Positions 27,826 through 37,193 of a DNA stretch of 64,000 nucleotides are shown piece by piece (position 1 is the first letter of the stretch; every line of letters starts with the position of its first letter). Both the position numbers and the translations under genes were made by a program. The DNA is taken from contig CAKVHF010000001.1 of the NCBI GenBank assembly GCA_934748015.1, positions 310,001 through 374,000 on the forward strand, read 5' to 3'. The notes under the pieces are model-generated. The model saw only the letters and a program-made list of their open reading frames with translations. It was not told where the DNA came from and did no database searches. The DNA comes from an uncultured Clostridia bacterium. Lineage in GTDB: Bacteria > Bacillota > Clostridia > Christensenellales > UBA1242.

Positions 27826-27854
27826 AGTATATTAATTTTAAAGCAATTTGTCAA
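27826..27854 (-). promoter_or_regulatory. Promoter of lysS
   Basis: On the minus strand TTGACA (27849-27854), a 17-base spacer and TATACT (27826-27831), about 30 bases before the start codon. Confidence 0.85.
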
Positions 27855-27866
27855 CATATTATATTT

Positions 27867-28430
27867 TTAATTGGATATTTTTCCAATTTTTTTGAAAATA
27901 TTATATATTTTATAGTTGTTTTCAATACTTTCTATATAATTTTTAGTTTCTTCAAAAGGTATTTTAATTAATTCCCCGCTTTCATTAACATATTCGACAC
28001 AATTTAGCCAATTATTTACATTGCCAAGCCCTGCATTATAAGCACATAACGCATATTTCATGTTACCTTTATAATAAGCCAAAAGCCAACTTAAATATTT
28101 GCACCCATATTCAATATTAACCGCAGGATCGGTTAAATCAAAATCAGTTATGATATTTGTATTGTCTTTTGCCATATCCATTACAGTTTTCTTCTGCAAT
28201 TGCATAAGTCCTATTGCATTGGCATGTGATCTTGCTTCTGGATCAAACCCACTCTCTGTATTAATAACGCTATATATCAATATCGGATCTAACGAATATT
28301 TCATGCTATATTCGCCTATATATTTGCTGTATTTTACTGGATATGACATATCTATCCACTGCACAAATATAAGAAAAACTGATAGCGTAAAAACTAGCGT
28401 CACAACTAAAACTTTTATTTTTTTATTCAT
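27867..28430 (-). CDS. Membrane-anchored lytic transglycosylase (SLT domain)
   Basis: A 187-residue protein with an N-terminal signal anchor (about 5-24) and an SLT/lysozyme-like domain from about 35. The catalytic Glu is E59 in INTESGFDPEA; GLMQL (74-78) and CAYNAGLGNVNNWL are the standard second and third motifs. The enzyme cleaves peptidoglycan glycan strands, forming 1,6-anhydromuramyl ends. The gene lies downstream of gpr, where many Firmicutes carry spoIIP, the engulfment hydrolase. A sporulation role is therefore possible by position, but vegetative SLT proteins of this size are also common. No strong ribosome binding site is seen before the ATG. Confidence 0.88.
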   Translation of the reverse strand: MNKKIKVLVVTLVFTLSVFLIFVQWIDMSYPVKYSKYIGEYSMKYSLDPILIYSVINTESGFDPEARSHANAIGLMQLQKKTVMDMAKDNTNIITDFDLTDPAVNIEYGCKYLSWLLAYYKGNMKYALCAYNAGLGNVNNWLNCVEYVNESGELIKIPFEETKNYIESIENNYKIYNIFKKIGKISN

Positions 28431-28507
28431 CTATATATCTTTATTATTTGAACTTATTATTTATTAACATCCATTTATGGTTTAAAAGCAAATATCAATA
28501 TTTTTTG

Positions 28508-29335
28508 TTATAATAATTCGATATTTTCCACCCCAAGTACGGCTTTATTTATTGATTTTGCAATAATGCGTGCAATATCTTTTACAACATAATCTATGTC
28601 ATGGAAGGTAACAACAAGAGTGTCATCAATATCTGTATTGTCATTGCAAAATGCTTTTGCATAAATCATTAGAGGTACTCCGATAGCAATTACATCACAA
28701 TTAAGTGTTGATTTATTAAGAGGTTTCTTGGGAGATTGTACACCCTCACCTGGGGTTAAACCTGCATTGGTAATCTGAATAGAACACCCCAGTCTCTTAT
28801 AAGATGTAGCACATAAGGAGTCTACGATAATAATGCATTTTGGCTTTATTTTTTCTACTATTCCGCATATAATATCGCATGTCTCAATACCGGTTTCGCC
28901 CATAACGGATGGAGTAATTGTGGCTGTTTTGGGTAAACTATTCATATCACCAATAAGTCTTGTAACAATTACCCTACTGCAAACATTATGTCCCAAGCTA
29001 TCTGAATCGATCTTCTCATTACCCAATCCAACTACTAATATGGTGTCATTACTATTTATTTGTGGCATAACATTACTTAATGCACTAACAATTGCATTGG
29101 TGTAAATTGATATTAATTTTTTTGATTTATAGTTATTGTCTTGCAAAGTTAATAATATGTATTTGCCTATTGGTCTAGATAATTCTTTTGATTTTTCATC
29201 CGTTTTTACTTCATATGACTCTACACTATAATATTTTGATTTTGGCAAAGGAATATCAAAAAGCATGTCCGATGTTTCTATTTGGTTGTCATTAATGATG
29301 TCAGATAATATTTGTGAGATGCTTTTTTTACTCAT
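28508..29335 (-). CDS. gpr: Germination protease GPR (spore protease, A25 family)
   Basis: A 275-residue member of the GPR family, which degrades small acid-soluble spore proteins during germination. VVGLGNEKIDSDSLGHNVCS carries the first key aspartate (D112), and IIIVDSLCATSYKRLG the second (D172). MGETGIET, AGLTPGEGV, TLNCDVIAIGVPLM are further family blocks. It is about 60-90 residues shorter than Bacillus GPR, mostly by a compact N-terminus and C-terminus. AGGGTGA precedes the ATG. A sigma-F/G-like promoter lies 80-110 bases upstream. The position divergent from rpsT is conserved in Firmicutes. GPR is restricted to endospore formers and their descendants. Confidence 0.92.
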   Translation of the reverse strand: MSKKSISQILSDIINDNQIETSDMLFDIPLPKSKYYSVESYEVKTDEKSKELSRPIGKYILLTLQDNNYKSKKLISIYTNAIVSALSNVMPQINSNDTILVVGLGNEKIDSDSLGHNVCSRVIVTRLIGDMNSLPKTATITPSVMGETGIETCDIICGIVEKIKPKCIIIVDSLCATSYKRLGCSIQITNAGLTPGEGVQSPKKPLNKSTLNCDVIAIGVPLMIYAKAFCNDNTDIDDTLVVTFHDIDYVVKDIARIIAKSINKAVLGVENIELL

Positions 29336-29422
29336 AATTCACCCTATAATTTTATAATATTTACAAATTAAGCATTGTTTGTTGTATCTTAGTATTTGAT
29401 GCGTTTTTTAATTTCACATTAG

Positions 29423-29452
29423 TAGTATGCGTAAAAATACTATGTATATGTA
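29423..29452 (-). promoter_or_regulatory. Sigma-F/sigma-G-like promoter of gpr
   Basis: On the minus strand TACATA (29447-29452), a 17-base spacer and CATACTA (29423-29429). Sigma-G sites are written TGMATA-N17/18-CATACTA, so nine or more positions agree, including the whole -10. gpr is a forespore gene in Bacillus. The leader would be about 80 bases. Confidence 0.5.
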
Positions 29453-29519
29453 AACAGTAGCAATTAATTTCGGTGGTTAATTTATTTATTACATTTTTTA
29501 ATAAAATAGCGAAATAATC

Positions 29520-29548
29520 TTGCTTTTTGCAAATATATATGCTAAAAT
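29520..29548 (+). promoter_or_regulatory. Promoter of rpsT
   Basis: TTGCTT (29520-29525), a 17-base spacer and TAAAAT (29543-29548), about 40 bases before the GTG start. Confidence 0.7.
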
Positions 29549-29591
29549 AGGTTCGATTTTCAAATAGATAAAAATATTAAGGAGAATTATT

Positions 29592-29984
29592 GTGGCAAAT
29601 ATTAAATCAGCAAAGAAAAGAATCAACACTATCAATAGAAGAAGAGAAGAAAACAGATTGGTTAGAAATTCTTTAAGAACTCAAATCAAGAAGTACAAGA
29701 AAGCTCTTGCTAATAACGATATCGAATTAGCCGAGAATCTTCTAAAAGAGACAGTTAGTGCTATTGATGCTGCACAAAGCAAAGGTGTTATTCATAAGAA
29801 CAATGCTAGTAATAAAGTTGCAAGACTTTCTTCTGCTTTGAACAAAGTTAAGAAACAATCTGCTGTAGAGATTAAAGAAGAAGTTAAAGAAGAAGTTAAA
29901 GCTGAAGCACTAGTAGAGGAAGTAAAAGAAGAAAAGCCTGCTGTTAAGAGAACTAGAAAGACAACTACTAAAAAAGCAGAGTAA
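29592..29984 (+). CDS. rpsT: 30S ribosomal protein S20 with long charged C-terminal tail
   Basis: Starts at GTG 29592 behind AAGGAGA (29579-29584). Residues 1-86 are a normal S20: MANIKSAKKR, then SLRTQIKKYKKAL, and KGVIHKNNASNKVARLSSAL, a three-helix protein that binds the 5' domain of 16S rRNA. The usual length is 80-90 residues; this one has about 44 more, first Glu/Lys/Val-rich, then ending KRTRKTTTKKAE. The tail is low-complexity and probably disordered. The gene is monocistronic with its own promoter and terminator, as is common for rpsT, and is divergent from gpr. Confidence 0.96.
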   Translation: MANIKSAKKRINTINRRREENRLVRNSLRTQIKKYKKALANNDIELAENLLKETVSAIDAAQSKGVIHKNNASNKVARLSSALNKVKKQSAVEIKEEVKEEVKAEALVEEVKEEKPAVKRTRKTTTKKAE

Positions 29985-29987
29985 TTG

Positions 29988-30023
29988 AAAAAAGTTTAAA
30001 AATTTGATTTTTAAACTTTTTTT
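29988..30023 (+). terminator. Terminator of rpsT
   Basis: A stem of about 14 AT-rich pairs, AAAAAGTTTAAAAA with TTTTTAAACTTTTT, separated by TTTGA, ending in a T run. Confidence 0.85.
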
Positions 30024-30034
30024 GTTTTCTATAA

Positions 30035-30090
30035 TAAAAAATAAAAAATCAACAATTGCAAAATGATAATAATTCGCATGTTGATTTTTT
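30035..30090 (-). terminator. Terminator of the queA-tgt-yajC operon
   Basis: On the minus strand AAATCAACA (30087-30079) pairs with TGTTGATTT (30054-30046), followed by T-rich sequence. Confidence 0.75.
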
Positions 30091-30097
30091 TGTTTAC

Positions 30098-30610
30098 TTA
30101 TTTAGTTTTGTTAGACTTAGTTGCTTTCTTAGCTTTCTTAGGCTCAGTTGCTTTAGATTCTTCTTCACCAGCAGTTTCCTCAGTAGTAGTTTTGTCTTCC
30201 TCCACTACCTCTGCCTTATCAGCTTCTTTCTGCTCTAATTCTGCCTTATCTTCATCGGCAAAAGTAATGTCGTTGCCATCTGCATCAAGGATGATATCTC
30301 TTTTGTCATCAACGTTCATGATAGCATTCTCGTGGATTTCCATATAAGATTTGTTCTTTTCGTCACCTGTTTCAATAACAAATACTTTGCCCATGGTAGT
30401 TTCTCTCATACTGATAATTTTGCCAAACACACCAGCGGTAGTAATTATTTTAGCACCAACTTTTAGGCTACTGATTGTGTTTTGTCTTTCAGTATTCATT
30501 TTTTTGTTTCTAATAATTGTAGGAATAATCATGATAACCATAGCAACTATTAGAATTATTAGTAGACCCCAACTAGATAGTCCGTTATTACCTTCTAATA
30601 ATAAATTCAT
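30098..30610 (-). CDS. yajC: YajC, Sec translocase accessory subunit, with charged C-terminal tail
   Basis: A 170-residue protein whose first 90 residues are YajC: one membrane helix (about 14-34), then KMNTERQNTISSLKVGAKII, TTAGVFGKIISM and a short beta domain. YajC associates with SecDF and the SecYEG channel. Normal length is 85-110 residues. About 60 extra residues follow, first Asp/Glu-rich, then ending in an Ala/Lys-rich KKAKKATKSNKTK tail, much like the extra tail on the neighbouring S20. AAGGAGAT precedes the ATG. It is the last gene of queA-tgt-yajC, the standard order. Confidence 0.9.
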   Translation of the reverse strand: MNLLLEGNNGLSSWGLLIILIVAMVIMIIPTIIRNKKMNTERQNTISSLKVGAKIITTAGVFGKIISMRETTMGKVFVIETGDEKNKSYMEIHENAIMNVDDKRDIILDADGNDITFADEDKAELEQKEADKAEVVEEDKTTTEETAGEEESKATEPKKAKKATKSNKTK

Positions 30611-30695
30611 TTATTTGATCTCCTTAATATATTGTAATGACTATAGTATAGCAAATAATATTTACTTTTCAAAAGAAATTACATCGTAAATATTG

Positions 30696-31835
<1,140 letters not shown>

Positions 31836-31838
31836 TTA

Positions 31839-32876
31839 TTAATACAAAAAACATGCATCGCCAAAACTAAAAAATCTATAGTTCTCTTCTACTGCAATGT
31901 TATAAAATCTAAGTGTTTCGTCAATGCCACAGAAAGCACTGATTAGCATAATAAGCGTACTCTTAGGTAAATGAAAATTGGTTATAACAGCATCAACCAT
32001 CTTAAACTTATATCCCGGATAGATAAATATACTAGTTTCTTTGTTGGTTGCATGCAATATTCCGTTGTCATCTGTTGCTGATTCTAGAGTTCGGATACTC
32101 GTTGTTCCAACAGCAATTATTCTTTGACCATTTTTCTTTGCATCATTAATTATTTTGGCTGTTTCTTCGGTAACCTCAATATGTTCGCTATGCATCTTGT
32201 GATCTTTAATATTCTGCTCATTTACAGGTCTAAATGTTCCTAGGCCTACATGTAACAAAACTTCCGCAATAATGACACCCTTTTCTCTGATTTTTTCAAG
32301 TAGTTCTTTAGTAAAATGCAGACCTGCGGTAGGTGCAGCACTACTACCCTCTACCTTAGAATATACCGTTTGATAACGTTCTTTGTCTTTAAGCTTTTGC
32401 TTAATATAATGTGGAAGAGGCATCTCGCCTAGTTTGTCTAGTATTGCTTCAAACACGCCATTAAAGATGAACTTAACAATCTTATTTCCGTCCTCTTTGG
32501 TCTCAAGAACCTCTAGACTTAGATCTTCACTAAAGGTTACAATAGTGCCTGTTTTAGCCCGTTTTCCAGGCTTCATTAATACTTCCCAGTCGGTGTAATT
32601 TATTCTTTTTAATAATAAGATTTCAATTTTAGCACCAGTATCTTTTTTGACACCAAATAGCCTTGCAGGGATAACACGCGTATTGTTAATAACCAACACA
32701 TCTCCTTTGTGCAAATAATCAATAATGTCATAGAAATGCTTATGCTCTATTGATTTGTCGTGTCTGTTGTATATTAGCAACTTAGACTCGTCCCTTTTTG
32801 CTAGGGGAAATTGTGCTATTTGAGTTTCTGGCAAATAATAATCATATGTATTAAGATCAAATATATCTTTTTCCAT
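31839..32876 (-). CDS. queA: S-adenosylmethionine:tRNA ribosyltransferase-isomerase
   Basis: A 345-residue QueA, which transfers and isomerises the ribosyl group of SAM onto preQ1 in tRNA to make epoxyqueuosine. Landmark segments are [20 protein letters not shown] at the N-terminus, [38 protein letters not shown] and [20 protein letters not shown]. Length is standard. AAGGA precedes the ATG. A promoter (32915-32943) lies in the 77-base gap after ruvB, so queA-tgt-yajC can be transcribed separately from the ruv genes. Confidence 0.97.
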   Translation of the reverse strand: MEKDIFDLNTYDYYLPETQIAQFPLAKRDESKLLIYNRHDKSIEHKHFYDIIDYLHKGDVLVINNTRVIPARLFGVKKDTGAKIEILLLKRINYTDWEVLMKPGKRAKTGTIVTFSEDLSLEVLETKEDGNKIVKFIFNGVFEAILDKLGEMPLPHYIKQKLKDKERYQTVYSKVEGSSAAPTAGLHFTKELLEKIREKGVIIAEVLLHVGLGTFRPVNEQNIKDHKMHSEHIEVTEETAKIINDAKKNGQRIIAVGTTSIRTLESATDDNGILHATNKETSIFIYPGYKFKMVDAVITNFHLPKSTLIMLISAFCGIDETLRFYNIAVEENYRFFSFGDACFLY

Positions 32877-32914
32877 AATAGTCCTTATAATTTTTTTAAT
32901 TAAAAGCGAAGTCT

Positions 32915-32943
32915 ATTGTACTAGAAAAAACAATAAAATTCAA
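32915..32943 (-). promoter_or_regulatory. Promoter of queA-tgt-yajC
   Basis: On the minus strand TTGAAT (32938-32943), a 17-base spacer and TACAAT (32915-32920), some 40 bases before queA. Confidence 0.7.
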
Positions 32944-32953
32944 GCCTTTTTTA

Positions 32954-34003
32954 TTATTCTTCGTTAGTTTCAATAAACATTTTTAAATAGGTCTGTCTCT
33001 GGGCAGATATTTTTTTGCCAAAGTGATTATATGCATTAGGCAAAGCAATTCTACCCCTAGGAGTACGTGCAATAAATCCAAGCTGTATAAGATATGGTTC
33101 GTATACATCTTCTATTGTATTAGAATCTTCACCCGTTGCAGCAGCCAAAGTCTCTAACCCTACTGGACCACCGTTAAATTTGTCTATTAATGTAAGTAGT
33201 ATTCTTCTATCAGTAAAATCTAGACCCAATTCATCAACTTCAAGCCTTTGTAAAGCCTCTTTTGTTGTCTCTAAGGTTATAGTTTTTTCGCCTTTTACTT
33301 CGGCAAAATCTCTAACTCTTTTCAAAAACCTATTTGCTATTCTTGGAGTTCCTCTACTACGTCTAGCTAGTTCCATGCTGGCTTCAGGGTCAATGTCCAT
33401 CTTAAGTATTGTTGCTGATCTATTGATTATCTGAGATAACTCTTCTGGCGTATACAACTCTAGCCTACACACAACACCAAAACGATCACGCAATGGCCCA
33501 GTAAGCATACCAGCCTTGGTTGTAGCACCGATAAGTGTAAATGGTTGAAGTTTTAGTCGCATTGTTCTTGCACTAGGACCTTTGCCCAAAATAAAATCAA
33601 GTGCGTAATCTTCCATTGCTGGATACAATATCTCTTCAACCGACCTCGATAGTCTATGTATTTCATCAATAAATAGGACATCGTTTTTGTTCAGATTGGT
33701 AAGAATACTGGCCAAATCTGCCACTTTTTCAATTGCTGGGCCACTAGTTATTTTGATTGATGCGCCCAACTCATTTGCAATAATATGGCTTAAAGTTGTC
33801 TTGCCTAAGCCTGCTGGTCCGTATAGCAAAACGTGATCTAAAGAATCCCCTCTTTTCTTAGCAGCCTCTATATATACTTTTAAGTTTTCTTTAATCTTGT
33901 TTTGACCAACATAGTCATCCATGGCTGTTGGTCGCAAAGTTGTCTCAATATCTACATCATCCAAATTTTTGGTACTTGTTACTATTCTTTCATCAAATTC
34001 CAT
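32954..34003 (-). CDS. ruvB: Holliday junction branch-migration helicase RuvB
   Basis: A 349-residue AAA+ motor. It begins with [12 protein letters not shown] and carries Walker [12 protein letters not shown], Walker [13 protein letters not shown], sensor [17 protein letters not shown] with the arginine finger, and the C-terminal winged helix ending TPRGR. With RuvA it drives branch migration of Holliday junctions that RuvC then resolves. Its start lies three bases after the ruvA stop, with GGGGT overlapping the ruvA end, so translation is probably coupled. No LexA box is visible before the ruv genes. Confidence 0.98.
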   Translation of the reverse strand: MEFDERIVTSTKNLDDVDIETTLRPTAMDDYVGQNKIKENLKVYIEAAKKRGDSLDHVLLYGPAGLGKTTLSHIIANELGASIKITSGPAIEKVADLASILTNLNKNDVLFIDEIHRLSRSVEEILYPAMEDYALDFILGKGPSARTMRLKLQPFTLIGATTKAGMLTGPLRDRFGVVCRLELYTPEELSQIINRSATILKMDIDPEASMELARRSRGTPRIANRFLKRVRDFAEVKGEKTITLETTKEALQRLEVDELGLDFTDRRILLTLIDKFNGGPVGLETLAAATGEDSNTIEDVYEPYLIQLGFIARTPRGRIALPNAYNHFGKKISAQRQTYLKMFIETNEE

Positions 34004-34006
34004 AAT

Positions 34007-34606
34007 TTACCCCATGTTCTTCAAGGCTTTAGTAATAATCATCTCAGTTGTATCGTTTGGTTCACTAACTCGCTTAACTATCTTAATAGCATCCATTTTG
34101 GTTAGCCCCATATCAACCAATAAGTTAGCAGCTTCATCCATAGCACTCTCATTATTTGGGTGTTCTGGATAGTCAGAGTAATTTTCCAAAGTTATGCCAT
34201 TTAATTGATTAATGCTATTCTTCAACTCTAGCAAAATTCTTTCAGCAGTTTTCTTACCTATGCCTTTGATGGATGCTATCAGTTTTAAATCTCCAAAGAC
34301 TATCGCATTAACCAACTCTTGTGGGCTAATGTAGGATAGCATCTGCACTGCAGTCTTAGCACCTATACCTGACACAGAAATTAGCGACAAAAAGACATCT
34401 TTCTCCTGCTTACTGCTAAAGCCAAAGAGTTGCATTGCGTCTTCTCTAACATAGAGATACGTATACAATCTAGCTTCATCGCCAATGCCTCCAGTCTTAT
34501 CAATTGTGTTGGCAGAAACCATTATTTCGTACCCTATTCCATTGTTATTCAAAACTATTAGATTTTCTTGTTTTTCCTCTATTATTCCGCTTATAAATGA
34601 ATACAT
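34007..34606 (-). CDS. ruvA: Holliday junction DNA-binding protein RuvA
   Basis: A 199-residue RuvA. The N-terminal OB fold (MYSFISGIIEEKQENLIVL) leads to YLYVREDAMQLFGF. Two helix-hairpin-helix motifs follow, SVSGIGAKTAVQML and SIKGIGKKTAERILLEL. After an acidic linker the C-terminal UBA-like domain that contacts RuvB ends with DTTEMIITKALKNMG. Tetramers hold the four-way junction open. AAAGGAAA lies upstream of the ATG. It is the middle gene of ruvCAB. Confidence 0.97.
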   Translation of the reverse strand: MYSFISGIIEEKQENLIVLNNNGIGYEIMVSANTIDKTGGIGDEARLYTYLYVREDAMQLFGFSSKQEKDVFLSLISVSGIGAKTAVQMLSYISPQELVNAIVFGDLKLIASIKGIGKKTAERILLELKNSINQLNGITLENYSDYPEHPNNESAMDEAANLLVDMGLTKMDAIKIVKRVSEPNDTTEMIITKALKNMG

Positions 34607-34625
34607 TTTTGTAATTTTCCTTTAA

Positions 34626-35120
34626 TTATTTGATCTGTGTTTGGCTTAAGAATGTGTTAGTCTGTGCATGTGTCAAAGCCACAGCTAATGCATCTGCTGC
34701 ATCGTCAGGCTTAGGTATTGACTTCAGGTTAAGTATTGCCTTAACCATATATTGCACCTGTTTCTTCTCCGCCCTTCCATTGCCAGTTAACGCTTGTTTG
34801 ATCTGTAATGGAGTGTATTCGTACAAATTGTTAGTATAATTAACTCCAGCAATCAATAATACGCCTCTGGCTTGGGCAACAGTAATTGCTGTCGTTACGT
34901 TGTTGTTAAAAAATAGTTCCTCTAGAGCAATCGCATCTGGCTTATACTTATCGATCAATTGATTGATGCCGTCATAAACTTGCTTCAACCTAACTGGAGT
35001 AGGAGTATCCTTATGTGTGGTTATAACACCATAATCAATAACTTTGATATCATTACGACCCCTCTCAATTACTCCGTAGCCTACTATTGCTATGCCTGGA
35101 TCTATGCCTAAAATAATCAT
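34626..35120 (-). CDS. ruvC: Holliday junction resolvase RuvC
   Basis: A 164-residue RNase-H-fold nuclease that cuts Holliday junctions symmetrically. The four acidic active-site residues can be placed: D7 in LGIDPGIAIVGYG, E in ALEELFF, and the pair in KPDDAADALAVALTH. QVKYMVK-like sequence (KKQVQYMVKAIL) and NGRAEKKQV are typical. AGAGG precedes the ATG. The gene starts the ruvCAB cluster, right after the terminator of the PrsA-type gene. Confidence 0.97.
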   Translation of the reverse strand: MIILGIDPGIAIVGYGVIERGRNDIKVIDYGVITTHKDTPTPVRLKQVYDGINQLIDKYKPDAIALEELFFNNNVTTAITVAQARGVLLIAGVNYTNNLYEYTPLQIKQALTGNGRAEKKQVQYMVKAILNLKSIPKPDDAADALAVALTHAQTNTFLSQTQIK

Positions 35121-35173
35121 TGTATATTACCTCTAGAATATCAAAAATCTCAGTATAAATGATACTGAAAAAC

Positions 35174-35213
35174 AATAAAAAAGTCAAACAAATATAGTAC
35201 ATTTGTTTGACTT
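35174..35213 (-). terminator. Terminator of the PrsA-type gene
   Basis: On the minus strand AAGTCAAACAAAT pairs perfectly with ATTTGTTTGACTT (13 bp) across a seven-base loop, followed by T-rich sequence. Confidence 0.92.
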
Positions 35214-35219
35214 CAATAA

Positions 35220-37061
35220 TTAACTCCACAAATTCTTGTATTTGTATTCATCTAACTTGATGTCTGCAGAATTGTATAACTGATTAATTACACCTGAAAC
35301 AAAATTATTATAATAATCTTCTTTCTCTACTTTGTCATATAGGTATTCAAGAATTGTCTTGTCGCTGGCTGGGTTAACAGTCTCCTCTAATAGCATCTCA
35401 TATGTTATAGAGTCTAGGCTATCTGGTTCTATCAAATTATGAACCATTCCAGCATAAAACATAATGTGTACGCCATAACTACTTACAACTGGTCTAACTA
35501 GAACATCACCCTCATTGTAATCATTGTATAATTCAATAGCACCTTCAGTGAAGCCAGCCTCCCACTGATCTTCTACACCATCATTAACATTAACGCAATA
35601 GTAGAAATCAGCATTCATATTACCTGGATCTTGATTGTACTTATACATCATATCTTCGAAGTTCTTTGCTTTTTGGACTAAAACTTCTTTTGCTGTCATA
35701 ATACTAGAATTAGATAATTCATTACTACTTGTGTAATCTCTGATCTCATTGATAACATCAGATACATAAGAGGTCTTCTTCTCACCATCTACTTCGTAAG
35801 TAGCCTTGGTTGATAATGCCAATGCCAAGATATCATTGTCGTACTGTTTCTCAATTTGTTCAATCAATGCAGTATTATTCCCAGCATTCTCTTTGTCAAG
35901 TTTCAACTTGTTATCAAGTCTTGTTTTTTCTGCTTTTTGTTCCTCATTAAAACTAAACAAAATATGGTTGACTTGAATGTATTCCTTGCCTGAGTTGTTA
36001 TTGTAGAACATGTATTCTTTTTTAGAATCTTTTACTGCACTACGGTATGCATCAATATTGTCTTCGTATAATCTTAGTTGGTTAGTATATTGGTTCTTGT
36101 AATACTCAATAATTTTGTCTACAGACAATGTCTTGTCAACATAACTTACTTCGTTGGTTGTCTTGTCTACCACTTTCTCAGTTGTGTCAAAGTAATATTG
36201 ATACAATTCCAAAAGTTTATTCTGATAAGCATTCTTAATTGCCTGGTTCTCCTGATAAAGAATTACATCTTCTATCTTAGTGCTACGGCCTTGGCTAGAA
36301 GCTTCTTGTTGTAGATAGTTAATATATTTGTTGTATGCTCTGTTGGTAACTTCCTCATCATAAGTGTACTTTATTGCAAAATGCTCTGCGATATCAGTTT
36401 TGTTAAACAAATGTAATTCGTCAACTTTTTTAGTAATTTTAGTTTTCTCTATACCATTTTCAACAACTTTATCAATATTAATTTTTGACTCATATTCGGT
36501 CTTAGTTGTTGAACTGCTCTCTTCAGTCTTTGACTCAATTTCAGCCATTCTGTCTTCGTCTTTCAATATCTCTTCAGCATAGTTATTGATATTAGTCATA
36601 ATTGCATCATAAGCGGTGCTTCTTATTTCCAAAGCATTAGGATTATTGCTCTTGTATATGCTATCCAATGTCTTGTTCCAATCATAATCCTTGGTATCAG
36701 CAAAGGAAATATTGTACAACTCATTATTAGTATCGCTATATACTTCTGTCAAAGTCTTGGCAATATGGTTCATCAAAAGTGTCTTCTGAATATGATACTT
36801 CAATGAATCATTGATACAGTCCTTCATGTTGCTATAATAACCTTGACTATATCTAGAATATCCATAAGATGCAAATGCAGAATTAAGATCATTCATAGAC
36901 ACAGTAAGTGTTTTGTCATCAAACTCGAATGTTGCAACAGTTTGGTTATAATATGCTGTTTTATCCTTTACAACTAGATTGCAGGCTGTCATAGTGAACA
37001 TTGAACCAACAATGATAATTGCAAAAATAAATATAGATAATAATTTTTTCAAGTGTTTCAT
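35220..37061 (-). CDS. PrsA/SurA-type foldase lipoprotein with parvulin domain
   Basis: A 613-residue lipoprotein precursor. The signal peptide has a lipobox TAC ending at C27. A long helical SurA-N-like chaperone region (about 40-350) follows. The parvulin-type PPIase begins at YIQVNHILFSF, is interrupted by a charged helical insertion of about 70 residues, and resumes at EVLVQKAKNFEDMMYKYNQDPG, ending VRPVVSSYGVHIMFYAG. PrsA lipoproteins fold exported proteins at the membrane-wall interface; standard ones are about 290-330 residues, so this one is nearly double. AAAGGAAAAG precedes the ATG. Its own promoter and terminator make it a single-gene unit. It could be needed for folding large secreted proteins such as the giant repeat protein, but that is only an inference. 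Confidence 0.82.
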   Translation of the reverse strand: MKHLKKLLSIFIFAIIIVGSMFTMTACNLVVKDKTAYYNQTVATFEFDDKTLTVSMNDLNSAFASYGYSRYSQGYYSNMKDCINDSLKYHIQKTLLMNHIAKTLTEVYSDTNNELYNISFADTKDYDWNKTLDSIYKSNNPNALEIRSTAYDAIMTNINNYAEEILKDEDRMAEIESKTEESSSTTKTEYESKINIDKVVENGIEKTKITKKVDELHLFNKTDIAEHFAIKYTYDEEVTNRAYNKYINYLQQEASSQGRSTKIEDVILYQENQAIKNAYQNKLLELYQYYFDTTEKVVDKTTNEVSYVDKTLSVDKIIEYYKNQYTNQLRLYEDNIDAYRSAVKDSKKEYMFYNNNSGKEYIQVNHILFSFNEEQKAEKTRLDNKLKLDKENAGNNTALIEQIEKQYDNDILALALSTKATYEVDGEKKTSYVSDVINEIRDYTSSNELSNSSIMTAKEVLVQKAKNFEDMMYKYNQDPGNMNADFYYCVNVNDGVEDQWEAGFTEGAIELYNDYNEGDVLVRPVVSSYGVHIMFYAGMVHNLIEPDSLDSITYEMLLEETVNPASDKTILEYLYDKVEKEDYYNNFVSGVINQLYNSADIKLDEYKYKNLWS

Positions 37062-37123
37062 GTCTTTTCCTTTTTTAGCAAAAAATGATTAAAAATCGAA
37101 TATTTATAGTAATTAACTACACT

Positions 37124-37152
37124 AGTATATAAAATTTGGGAAAAATAAGCAA
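37124..37152 (-). promoter_or_regulatory. Promoter of the PrsA-type gene
   Basis: On the minus strand TTGCTT (37147-37152), a 17-base spacer and TATACT (37124-37129). Confidence 0.65.
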
Positions 37153-37193
37153 CTAATATAGAATAATATTGCCCAAAATTTTTAAAAATAAAA

